64,000 bases of DNA, taken from NCBI GenBank assembly GCA_947034895.1, contig OX344761.1, positions 78,801,839-78,865,838 on the forward strand, read 5' to 3'. Positions 50,801 to 59,616 of the stretch are shown here, piece after piece (position 1 is the first letter of the stretch; each line of letters starts with the position of its first letter). The stretch comes from Rhytidiadelphus loreus. Taxonomy: Eukaryota; Streptophyta; Bryopsida; Hypnales; Hylocomiaceae. Under the pieces are notes generated by a model that worked only from the letters and a program-made list of their open reading frames with translations, made no database searches and was not told where the DNA came from. A program made the position numbers and the translations under genes.

Positions 50801-51852
50801 CATTTTTGACATCGGACGCCAACTTGACTTGAGCGCCCTCCTTGTCCGGGTTGATGCTTCCGTATCGAATCATGACACCGTCCACAAATTCCTACTCAAA
50901 CAGATATTCACGGAATCAGCATGCATACTAGTTCACTTAGAAGATATACAGATTTTCAAACAATTATCCTCGGCCCGAGGATAACTACTTTCGAGACCAC
51001 ATAATCAATAGTCAGAAATTGCAGCACTCTATAAGAATACGTGAGGACAACTAGAGCATGCACGTAAATTTTATCTTCGCCTCGAAGATAAAAGAGGAGT
51101 ACCTTATACGCTGCGACGTTGTAAACTGCTTTATTTCTTCTCACCAGCCCCTCGCTGTCTGTGTTGGTAGGCCGCTTAAGTGCTTTCCAAACCTGCCTAC
51201 ATGCGGATATTTGATTCCCCCATGTTGGCTGACTATGAACGAGGTGGTTGGAGGCATTGTACCACTTCGAAATATCTGTGAGCTGTGTCGGGTCTCTGGT
51301 CCAGACGATCACAGCCTCCCATGTCTGCAACTCGACCTTGCGTGTCTCGCAGCATCCGCCTTGTTGAAGCATTTTGGCTGCGGTGACACTATGTTGGCCG
51401 TCAATTATGTAGAAGCCACCGTTTTTGATGGAATCCCAATCCTTAGGACACTCCTTCAAAAGCTTCTTACTGGCGTCCATCGGCATCAAGCAAATTTTCT
51501 GCCTTTGCTGTTCTGAACCAAGATGAAAGAGGGTCTCCTTTTGCTCATCCACCAATTTCATCTCAAGCTTCCGGATTATGTATCTTTCTGGGGCGAGGAA
51601 GCATTGCTTGATATTAACAAAGAATACATGTGGATGAAAAATGAAGCACTTGCCATTTTTCTTCCAAAATTCCGACTGGTATGCAGCTGCAACTTCGTGT
51701 TTCTCGATTGGCTGCGTACCGGTTGGCTTCCGGGTATTCACGTTCGTGAGTATCGAACCTGAACTGTCGGCGGTTGTAGGACGACTGTCCGTCACGGGTT
51801 TCTTGCGTTTCTCAGTAGGCTCACATGTACTCGTGTCCGGATTCTTTCTCTT
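47835..51852 (-). CDS. ParB-like domain plus degenerate N-4/N-6 DNA-methylase-like protein with coiled coil
   Basis: Three exons join in phase 0: 51852-51103, 50891-49560 and 49367-47835 (donors AAG/GTACTC and AAAG/GTGTGG, acceptors GAGTAG and TGTAG), about 1,204 residues. In exon 1, GGFYIIDGQHSVTAAKML (about residues 146-163 of this segment) matches the ParB/Srx-type GxhhhhDGqHRhxAAk core, with Ser for the usual Arg. Across the second splice, VIGVYTGSKFVIAAK then MYGLYYYGLTERHASQ has the layout of methylase motif I (F.GSGT..AA..gR.y.GiE), but the Gly-rich loop is eroded and no DPPY/NPPY motif is seen. A ParB domain before an N-4/N-6 methylase is a known phage arrangement. The C-terminal exon holds a Lys/Glu/Arg coiled coil (KEALKKELEKLREENVSLR), then three 34-residue repeats. 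No ATG precedes the ParB core in frame. The frame instead continues upstream through a TAG into the next gene. Likely a DNA-binding rather than methylating protein. Confidence 0.6.
48076..48480 (-). repeat. palindromes embedded in coding repeats
   Basis: Palindrome copies at 48076-48096, 48178-48198, 48280-48300 (exactly 102 bp apart) and 48460-48480 lie inside the last exon of the ParB-like gene. Read on the minus strand they encode DYPRGEDN-type and GYLRGEDD peptides, part of a 34-residue tandem repeat (..ESVLGTG.EGA...VDYPRGEDN..). Confidence 0.9.
49430..49544. repeat. palindrome pair in intron 2 of the ParB-like gene
   Basis: CTATCTTCG-ACC-CGAAGATAA (49430-49450) and TTATCTTCG-AGT-CGAAGATAA (49524-49544) both lie within the inferred 192-bp intron 49368-49559. 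Both carry the TCTTCG arm type. Confidence 0.85.
50964..51091. repeat. palindrome pair in intron 1 of the ParB-like gene
   Basis: TTATCCTCG-GCC-CGAGGATAA (50964-50984) and TTATCTTCG-CCT-CGAAGATAA (51071-51091) lie within the inferred 211-bp intron 50892-51102. One is of each arm type. The interval is also open in frame, so it could be read through as 35-40 extra residues. Confidence 0.8.
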
Positions 51853-52527
51853 CTAGGCCTGCGCGCGGGCCGTTCCTCTCCCACTTCCTCTACTCCATGT
51901 GCGGCCGCGCATACCAGACGCTGATCTCGTCTCATCGGCATTATCTGGCCTTTGTTGGCCACGACCTTGACTCGCTCGAGCAGGCCCTTTCTGTACATGT
52001 TTCTTAGCTTCCTCTGTCAGCTTATGAAACATGTATCCCACTTTTCTCGACGTCACCCTGGCGTTCTTTTTTTGCCATGGGTGGTATCTTGTGTGAAAGT
52101 CTGATGCCAAAGCGTCAAGGTTTCCCGAGTGCAAGTCGACGATGAGGTTGTCGAAGTCAAAAACACCCATATGGTCGTCTTCATGGCAGACGATTGAATG
52201 AGTATGTTTGGTTTCGATTCCTGCGTTGTCTATTCCTTGCAGAGTGATGACAAGGTACTTGTCCTGATGGTTCTCAATGAGGGCGACCTTCTCACTTAAG
52301 TTCCAATTTACGTACATTCTTGTATCCTTCACTCTGTGACGAAGGTACACGTAATCCTTGGACTGGTTTACACCGAACGTCCAGGACTCGACGACGGCTT
52401 TGAATTGCCAGAGCTTGCCGTATAGCTCTGGCATCTCCGATATGAAGGGCTCCTCTTCCACCCATTTTCTGAAAGGCTCAATGAATGGGAGAGTAGCCGA
52501 GTAGTCGTATTCAGACTCGGCCGCCAT
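51853..52527 (-). CDS. 224-residue protein with RG-rich tail, function unknown
   Basis: The start is the ATG at 52527 (MAAESEYDYS), because the frame further upstream runs through a palindrome and an apparent splice acceptor (TGCTCAG, 52540). Residues 1-165 form a compact-looking unit with many aromatics (WVEEEPFISEMPELYGKLW, YVYLRHRVKDTRMYVNW, HTHSIVCHEDDHMGVFDFD), probably a folded beta-rich domain, not recognised. The tail (RGQQRPDN, RGRTWSRGSGRGTARA) is RG-rich, as in many nucleic-acid-binding proteins. It ends at TAG (51853), but the same frame stays open for 250 further codons into the ParB-like exon, starting with a KRKNPDTSTCEPTEKRKK stretch. It may therefore be the N-terminal part of a single larger protein interrupted by a nonsense codon. 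Confidence 0.6.
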   Translation of the reverse strand: MAAESEYDYSATLPFIEPFRKWVEEEPFISEMPELYGKLWQFKAVVESWTFGVNQSKDYVYLRHRVKDTRMYVNWNLSEKVALIENHQDKYLVITLQGIDNAGIETKHTHSIVCHEDDHMGVFDFDNLIVDLHSGNLDALASDFHTRYHPWQKKNARVTSRKVGYMFHKLTEEAKKHVQKGPARASQGRGQQRPDNADETRSASGMRGRTWSRGSGRGTARAQA

Positions 52528-52582
52528 GTTGATATGTATCTGAGCATAGTAAACCACTATGATCAGAATTATAATTTGATAT

Positions 52583-52603
52583 TTATCTTCGAGGCGAAGA
52601 TAA
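52583..52603. repeat. single palindrome 56 bp upstream of the ATG at 52527
   Basis: TTATCTTCG-AGG-CGAAGATAA is a perfect 9+3+9 palindrome of the TCTTCG arm type. Confidence 0.9.
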
Positions 52604-52766
52604 TAGATTTGAGAATTCCTGATTAATGCATTTCGAGTGGACCATGGTATCCAGAGCAATGCAGAATGAACAGACTATATTCATAATTGTATACTATGAT
52701 CCTAGATAGATAGTATCACTGCTATCACATAATCTAAGATTGGTAACTACGATCTTCGTTTTCTAT

Positions 52767-53147
52767 TTATCCTCGGACCGAGGATAATTGAATTTGGTTT
52801 AGTTTATTTTTATTGTGTTGTCTTAGTTGCCATTTATCCTCGGACCGAGGATAAATGGTTCTTCATGACTTTTTAGTGCATTTTATTTTACTTGTTTTCG
52901 TTGTCATTTATCCTCGGACTGAGGATAAATGGTTCCTAATTAGTGTTGGATTATTTTATTTGTGTTGTCTTCGTTGCCGTTTATCCTCGGACCGAGGATA
53001 AATGCTTCTTCATGGGTTTCAGTGTATTATATTTGACTTGTTTTCGTTGTCATTTATCGTCGGACCGAGGATAAATGGTTCTTAATTAGTTTTCGTGTAT
53101 TTTATTTGTACGTTTTTGGGTACTATTTATCCTCGGACCGAGGATAA
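52767..53147. repeat. palindrome array 1, about 73-bp period, six units
   Basis: Palindromes start at 52767, 52834, 52908, 52981, 53054 and 53127. The last four intervals are 73-74 bp. Most read TTATCCTCG-GAC-CGAGGATAA followed by ATGGTTCTT. One copy has a centre-side mismatch (ACT) and one a G in the left arm. Between palindromes the DNA is AT-rich and diverged (TTTATTTGTGTTGTCTTCGTTG-like), so the palindrome is the best-kept part of the unit. A degenerate half-copy lies near 53199. Confidence 0.95.
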
Positions 53148-53278
53148 ATGGTTCTTATTTAGCTCATGTGTTCTTTATTTGTGTTAGTTTTGTGGTTATT
53201 TATCCAAGGGCGGACCGTCAATTTCTGTATTTTTTTAGTTTTGTGGTTCTTGTATTTCATTAGTTGTGTTCATGTAGG

Positions 53279-53299
53279 TTATCTTCGGGTCGAAGATGA
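53279..53299. repeat. palindrome at the distal end of array 1
   Basis: TTATCTTCG-GGT-CGAAGATGA has the TCTTCG arm type with one terminal mismatch. It lies 150 bp beyond the last array unit. Confidence 0.85.
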
Positions 53300-53940
53300 T
53301 TTCTGTTGTTCAAAGAAGAATAACTGAAGAAAATGAAGACAGAAACCCTATTTCTAATACTAATCATCTGTGCTCATGTAGAATGCAAACATAGATTACA
53401 ATCTTGGTTCAATTAAAACATGCATAGAAACAAAAATGATGTCACGCATTCAAACCAAGAGCAATGGTAGACACAGAAATTGAAGAGTTCCTCACCTCCT
53501 GCACACTTCCTGTAACAAATTATCGAACGCCTCAAAAAAATTTCAACACTTCCAGATGTAGTGGACTTTGCTCAAACCCTAATCCAATGACAAATGACAA
53601 AAATTTCAAACCCGAATTCTAAAACGTAGGCCACTAACACTTGCATGGAAATTAGAACAAGATAAAGAATTCGTGAACACAACAATGATTTGAAACAAGA
53701 ATATGAATAATTGCAAACTAAACATGCCCAAAGAACAAAAAAAAGAACTACATACACTAAATTTTTGTACCTTGCCACTACAAAACAAGTAGCACTAGAA
53801 ATAGAAAACAAAAACTGTCACAAAGTTGCAAACGAACTCCAACAACCTCAAAACTAGAGAGCACATTGTACAGAAGCCAAGAAAAGAACTCTACATACCA
53901 GAAATCAGAAAACTTGGTGCATTCAAGTGTGAAGCTAAAA
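53300..53940. other. intergenic, no gene seen
   Basis: The open frames here (for example 53572-53811 on the minus strand) are hydrophobic, low-complexity and lack homology-like motifs. The interval may hold the leader exon and promoter of the leftward unit. Confidence 0.4.
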
Positions 53941-54330
53941 AAATCCGCCGCGCCTGAAGCTGGAAACTACCACTCGCTGATCTCAGAAATTAATCCGCCG
54001 CACCTGAAGCTTTAATCCGCCGCGCCTGAACCTGCCACCACTCCTCGCTCCTGGCGCCTGAAGCTGCCACACCTCCCCGCGCGCTCAACCCTAAACCCCT
54101 CCCCGCGCGCTCAAGCTGCCACCCCTCCCCGGCCGGATGAAGATGCCTCCCCTCCCCGCGCAAAAAGAAGTTGCCACCCCTCTCCGCGCTACCAACTCTC
54201 TCCGCGCTGCCAACCCTCCCCGCGCAAAAACAAGCTGCCACCCCGTGCGCCTCAAGTTGCCACCCCTCCCCACACAAAAACAAGCTGCAACCCTAAACCC
54301 CGCGCGCTGAAAACTACCGTGACTGAACAA
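53941..54330. repeat. GC-rich imperfect repeats (CTGCCACCCCTCCCCGCGC type)
   Basis: Short units such as AATCCGCCGCGCCTGAAGCT and GCTGCCACCCCTCCCCGCGC recur with variation over 390 bp, in sharp contrast with the AT-rich surroundings. Two long overlapping minus-strand frames are products of this composition. It could be a CpG-rich promoter core between the divergent units or an unrelated minisatellite. Confidence 0.6.
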
Positions 54331-54404
54331 GCTGAAAACGGAATTGCAAAAAAGTTGTGACCCTGGGTGGGGGGGATGATGCACCAACCCTGGTACCAAG
54401 CCTC

Positions 54405-54660
54405 CCCCGAACCTCCTTCCTAGCTTTGTGTCTCTTCCGAACCTCCCTCTCCAGCTACGGGCCTTCCCAAACCTCATTCCCTAGCTTCAAGCCTTCCTGA
54501 ACCTCATTCCCCAACTTTGGGCCTTTTCAAACCTCATTCCCCAGCTTCATGCCTTCCCGAACCTACTTCTTCAAACTTGCGGCCTCCCTGAACCTACTAT
54601 CCTCACCTTCTTGCCTCTTTGAACCTACCTTGCCAAGCCTACTAACTCTCCAGAATCTAC
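54405..54660. repeat. 30-bp minisatellite (GAACCTCATTCCCCAGCTT type), about eight units
   Basis: Units of 30 bp beginning ACCTCATTCCCYAGCTT and ending GGCCTTCCCGA repeat from about 54405, with divergence rising towards the right end. Confidence 0.8.
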
Positions 54661-54829
54661 TTTGCGGAATGTATGTCGCCAAATCTGCCTCCCCAAAACT
54701 TGTTTCTCTAAGCTTCAAGTCCTATACACGTATGTGTCTTGAACCCTTAAACAGTAAGTGGATCATCGTGAAAATCATCTATTTTTTCACCGTGCAAATT
54801 GTTTGTTTAAAAAAATGATAATGTTCTCA

Positions 54830-57715
54830 TTAGAAGAGAAACTACTATAGATGATCTTTCTTTTCCACTCAAATTTTTGAGGATGAGTAGTTGGATTTTT
54901 GTCCGACACAAAGAGATTTTTGTCATTCATCAACCAAAAAATGGTCTGGCATTATGCATGGTCTAAAAAATGTAAGAGAACTTCATCCAATTCAATTTTT
55001 GTAGGTCCCTATTTTTCAAAGTAGCATTTGATTTTGAAGAATTGAAAATTCAACCACAAATTCAACCCCATGACATTTGGGCTCTCTAAATGTTGCTATT
55101 TAAAAAAAAAATTAACCTTTGAGTGTCTGGCCGGTCATCATGGAAATCATTGGTTTTGTCACCGTACAAATTGTTGGCTTAAAAAAATGAAACATCAAGA
55201 GATTGTAGTTGAAATTCTAATTAAAAGACAAACTATTGTAGTTGATCTTTCTTTTTCACCATAAATTTTGGATGATGAATAGTTACATTTGTGTCCTGTA
55301 TGGCAAGATTGTTTCTCATTCATTGACCAAGAAATGGCTTAGCAGTTGTTTAGGGATTAAGGAAGGTAAAGAGTCCACGTAATGGGACTAAGAGATGTTG
55401 AAGACATGTATGAAGCAATTGTGCAAAGTGTGTTTCATTTCTTCTCATCCCATAATTTATCTCTTTTAGACTTTTTCATGTAATGTAGACATTTCCTTAT
55501 TTCAGGAATTTCGGAAAAAATTCCATATCCATTGGTTTTTTTTTTATATTTTCTAATTTAAACAAATTTGAATAAAATTTAATCAATAGTATTTCTAATT
55601 TGTAATGTACCTAACACTCTAAATAACCAAGGTTTTTTTTTTAGCTTCTTGGAATTCATTGTAAGTTTCAAACGAATCTAAGCATCTTTAGAACTTATAC
55701 ACCAAAACACAATTTCCAAATTTCAAACCCTATTCAAGGCATACGTAAGATTTTGAACATTCCATACACTAAAATTTTATTTGAAATACAAAGTTTAGTA
55801 AATGTAACCAAACTTCTAAAGTATTGTCATGAATAAAAAAATAATTAAATAATAAATAATTTAGTTTTTTCTATGCAATTTTTTTAAAATTATAAAGAAC
55901 TTTTACTTTTTAGATGATCGTAATCTATAAAGGTCTAAACACCATTTTTTTAAGATTAAACATTTAAAAAGGTATGGAATAACTATTAAATGGCACAAGA
56001 AAGAAAATGCAGAAGTTCAAAATATTTTGAACTAGAATTTAGGATTCTTAAGTGAATAAATTTGGTGCCATTTGTTTGGTAAATCAACAAAACATTAAAA
56101 TTAAGTATTCATGTTTTGTAGTTTAAAGAACTATTATTTCAAAATTCATGGAATAGGGTTCACAGTGGAATGAGGAAAAAAAAAACTTCTACATTTTTTT
56201 CACTTGACCCTCTTCATTAAAAGTCCATGTTTGTTGAGCATTGAATTTAGTTTTTAAAGTTCAACATATGCTTGGCTTGTTTTACTACTTCATTCCATGT
56301 TACCATGATTAAGAATTAGTTCAATATAATATTTTGTTTATTGAAAACTTATGATGACAAAATTATAAAAGTATAGCACTCAAAATTTTTTATTGTAGTT
56401 AGAAGATATGCCAAAGATTCTTATGTGTTTGAAGTACAGAAGATGTAATAAAAGAATTTCTAAAACTTGTAGAGTACTAATTTTTTATACAATTTAGCGA
56501 GTCATTGTATGGGATACATTATAATACATTCATTTCTAGGAGGTGAACCTCTCATGAAGATTATTTATGTGACATTGAAGTCGTTCAAGGCTCTAAACCA
56601 TGATGGAGTTAAAAATAATGATTGGTAGCAAATGAATGGAAAGTCCATCATTCATTTCAATGTACTAACAAAGTAGTCTAATTTGAAGCCAATTATGCTC
56701 CAAATCATGGTTTGGGATGCCATGTAGGTGGACATGACGACTTCTTAGAACATGGGTCTCTACATTTTGTACACTTCACATAATTATTAAGCTTTTAAAA
56801 ATGAGTATGGATCCTACTTTGTATAGTTCTAGTTCTCATACTTTCTTTTTGAAATATTCTAAGCGTGTGCTTTTTATTTCTTTTATCTTCATAAAAGTTT
56901 AGTTTTTTTTCATTGTAGTTCTTCATAGTGTTTTGCAAATTTTATATTTTTTCATCCAAATCATTCTAATTTAAAAAACAATTGAACAAAATTATATATT
57001 ACACTGAAGAATCATAATTCTTTCAAATTTATAAAAAAATTTAACTAGTACAATATGTTGTTGATCTCCAATACTTATCCTCTTTAAAATTTCATAGCTC
57101 TTATGATTTTAGTTACATAATAAAAACAACATAATTACCTTCATTTTTCATTAGTTGCTAATGTATTGTACAAGACAAATAGCAAGAATTTGATGTGCTC
57201 ATACGTAAATGCAAATTTCTTAGAATGAGTTTCAACATTTATGGAAAATAAAACATAACAAGTACCGCATTTTATAGAATTAAATGTTAAAAAATTCAGA
57301 ATTGTACATTGTTCTTTGTTTTCAAAACAAAAGCTCAAAGTTCTATATTTTTTTTATAAAATTAAATTACAGATTCAAAAGTACCATGTAAGATTTTGGA
57401 TAATTTTGAACATGTACGGTCATTTAGATGTCCACAACATTGGAGATCCTTTATTAATTGAAACTAGTAATATTCAAAATAAAAAGGCATTATGTTTTAT
57501 TGCCTGCTATTATTTCAAAAATTTCAAGAATCCTAATAAAATTTATATAAGAAGCATCTTTCAATTTCAGGATATTGGAATTTCAGAAATAAATGTGAAT
57601 TTTGAATATCATTTGCAAAATCAAGATGAATTCATGAACATATTCGTGAATGAATTCAATGAACATTGAATTCATGAGCATGTAATTTACATTTGTTGAA
57701 GACTTTGCTATTGCT
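54830..57715. other. AT-rich spacer inside the candidate element, no gene seen
   Basis: No frame shows protein character. A partly repeated pair of segments around 54780-54860 and 55140-55260 (shared GGTCATCRTGAAAATCAT-like, CAAATTGTTKG and TTGATCTTTC blocks) indicates an old duplication. Confidence 0.4.
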
Positions 57716-57718
57716 CCT

Positions 57719-57790
57719 AAACCTTAAACCCAAAACCCTACATCATAAACCCTACATCATAAACCCTAAACCCTAAACCCCAAAACCCGA
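57719..57790. repeat. short telomere-like CCCTAAA repeats
   Basis: AAACCCTA units occur in a 70-bp cluster (ACCCTACATCATAAACCCT twice, then CCCTAAACCCTAAACCCC). This is the plant TTTAGGG type but too short and mixed to be a telomere. Telo-box motifs of this kind are known in plant promoters, and it lies upstream of the transposase-like unit. Confidence 0.75.
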
Positions 57791-58714
57791 AAGTCCAAAC
57801 TTCATTCCCTATTGAAAGCTTTCATTACGTACAATTCTGTTTATAGCCAATACACATTGGACCCAACATGTGCCAAATTACTGTGGTTACCTACTGTAAA
57901 CATTCATCTAAATCAGACATAAGAATAAACTATTTAAAAAAAAGGTTGGTTGGTGGGTGGTGTATGAATTGCCAAATTTGCCAAATCCGAAATTCCGCTG
58001 TGACTACAAAGAATATTTCCACATTTTTGGAAAAAAGGTCACTGCCAAAAATTCCACAAAGTACAAATCCCCCTATTAAAATCTAAAAAAGATCGGCTAC
58101 GTCAGATCCCATTTCTATTCATAAAAATTTCCATCACATTCCACATCATTGTCATTATTTGGGGGATGATAATGTCAACGGCCCCATAATCCGAGGAGGT
58201 ACTTCTCCCCTACGCCCTCAAAATTACGAAGATTTCAAATACTGTTAAATTTCCCGCTCACATTCTCCCGCTCACATTCTCCCACTCACATTCTTCCGCT
58301 AGTGTGTGCATCGACTCTCTTCCTCGAGCACCTCATTTCCTCTCTCGTGTTTTCCAGTATTCCCTCCTCCGCGGCCTCTTGTAGACATTGCTACTGCACG
58401 GCCTTTGAACATATGTTTTTGCAATGCATTTACAAGTTTATGTGACTAATTTGCTTAGTTTTGCACGGGTTATCGTAAGTTTCTCTATTTCCCTTCTCCC
58501 CTTCTCACTGAATGCTAGATTTCTGCTCTTGGTCGTCAGTGTTAAGCAAAGTTACATGTAGTATTACGTAGTCCTCCGATTCTTGGAGTTTAGGGAATTC
58601 AGGTGTCAAATCTCAAATGTTGTCATGTCTATGTTGTGTTCAAGAATGAACAACCGATTCTTGCGCCGTAAATGTCGGAACTATAAATTTGTCTATCACA
58701 TATATGCATGGAGG

Positions 58715-59275
58715 TTATCCTCGGGTCGAGGATAACCACAAACATGAATAGATATTCAGAAACATGCATGCAGGTTATCCTCGTCTCGAGGATAATTTCA
58801 AACATGCAAGGAGATTAACCTTAAGCCTAGCATAATCACAAACATACATGGAGATTATCCTCGGGTCGAGGATAATCTGAAACATGCATGAAGATTATCT
58901 TTCATCCGAGAATAATTTCCAACACGCACCGAGATTATCCTCGACCCGAGGATAATTTCCAACATGCACCAAGATTATCCTCGACCCGAGGATAATGTCC
59001 AACACGCACCGAGATTATCCTCGACCCGAGGATAATTTCCAACATGCACCAAGATTATCCTCGACCCGAGGATAATGTCCAACACGCACCGAGATTATCC
59101 TCGACCTGAGGATAATCTCCAACACGCACCGAGATTATCCTCGACCCGAGGATAATCTCCAACACGCACCGAGATTATCTTCGACCCGAGGATAATCTCC
59201 AACACGCACCGAGATTATCCTCGACCCGAGGATAATGTCCAACACGCACCGAGATTATCCTCGACCCGAGGATAA
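58715..59275. repeat. palindrome array 2, 40-bp period, 14 units
   Basis: Palindromes start at 58715, 58775 and then every 40 bp to 59255. The mature unit is GAGATTATCCTCG-ACC-CGAGGATAATCTC plus CAACACGCACC, so the palindrome extends to 13 bp per arm in many copies. The first five units (58715-58915) are more diverged (centres GGT, TCT; linkers AAACATGCATG), and the distal ones are nearly identical, which suggests growth by recent tandem duplication from the right. Confidence 0.97.
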
Positions 59276-59428
59276 TCACATACATACATAGAATATGAAT
59301 GATAACCATAGACAAACATAGTCATTCATTGACATTTGAATTGATATACAGAGTTCATGTACATAATAAGTGTGACACTCCAATGTCGACTGTGGGAATA
59401 CATATTATCTCTCAATCTTGTCCGACAG

Positions 59429-59449
59429 GTATCTTCGAATCGAAGATAC
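59429..59449. repeat. perfect single palindrome before the transposase-like gene
   Basis: GTATCTTCG-AAT-CGAAGATAC pairs perfectly in all nine positions of each arm. Its outer base differs from other copies (G/C instead of T/A) on both sides. Confidence 0.9.
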
Positions 59450-59554
59450 ATTTTGTTTTCTTACTCCTACTACCTACTCCAAAATGGTATACAATTTTAC
59501 CCTCCAACTGAGGTTGCTTTGCTCCCTGTTTTGTCAGTGTGTTCTACTTATTTA

Positions 59555-59575
59555 TTATCCTCGACTCGAGGATAC
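59555..59575. repeat. palindrome 42 bp upstream of the transposase-like ATG
   Basis: TTATCCTCG-ACT-CGAGGATAC has one terminal mismatch. It lies between the array and the probable splice acceptor at 59615. Confidence 0.9.
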
Positions 59576-59616
59576 TCATAATAGTATGAATTAATTTTTT
59601 TTCTTTCACGCACAGA

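Larger units (their letters stand above)
52540..53495 (-). other. possible 5' leader intron containing the 73-bp palindrome array
   Basis: On the minus strand a strong CAGGAG/GTGAGG donor (intron start 53495) and a TTACTATGCTCAG acceptor (ending 52540), 12 nt before the ATG, would define a 956-bp leader intron. All palindromes from 52583 to 53299 fall within it. Only sequence signals support this. Confidence 0.4.
58475..59615 (+). other. possible 5' leader intron containing the 40-bp palindrome array
   Basis: A consensus GTAAGT donor (58475-58480) followed by a pyrimidine-rich stretch, and a TTTTTTTTCTTTCACGCACAG acceptor ending at 59615, one base before the ATG, would make a 1,141-bp leader intron. 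It would contain all palindromes from 58715 to 59575. The acceptor is strong; the donor choice is one option. Confidence 0.5.

Noticed and set aside
53990..54477. Two overlapping Gly/Arg-rich minus-strand open frames
   Set aside because: They are the by-product of GC-rich imperfect repeats. Several frames are open at once and the peptides are repeats of the same composition.
58715..59275. CRISPR-like look of the 40-bp periodic palindromic repeats
   Set aside because: The linkers between palindromes are nearly identical rather than unique spacers, the palindrome also occurs singly and in introns, and the genome is eukaryotic.
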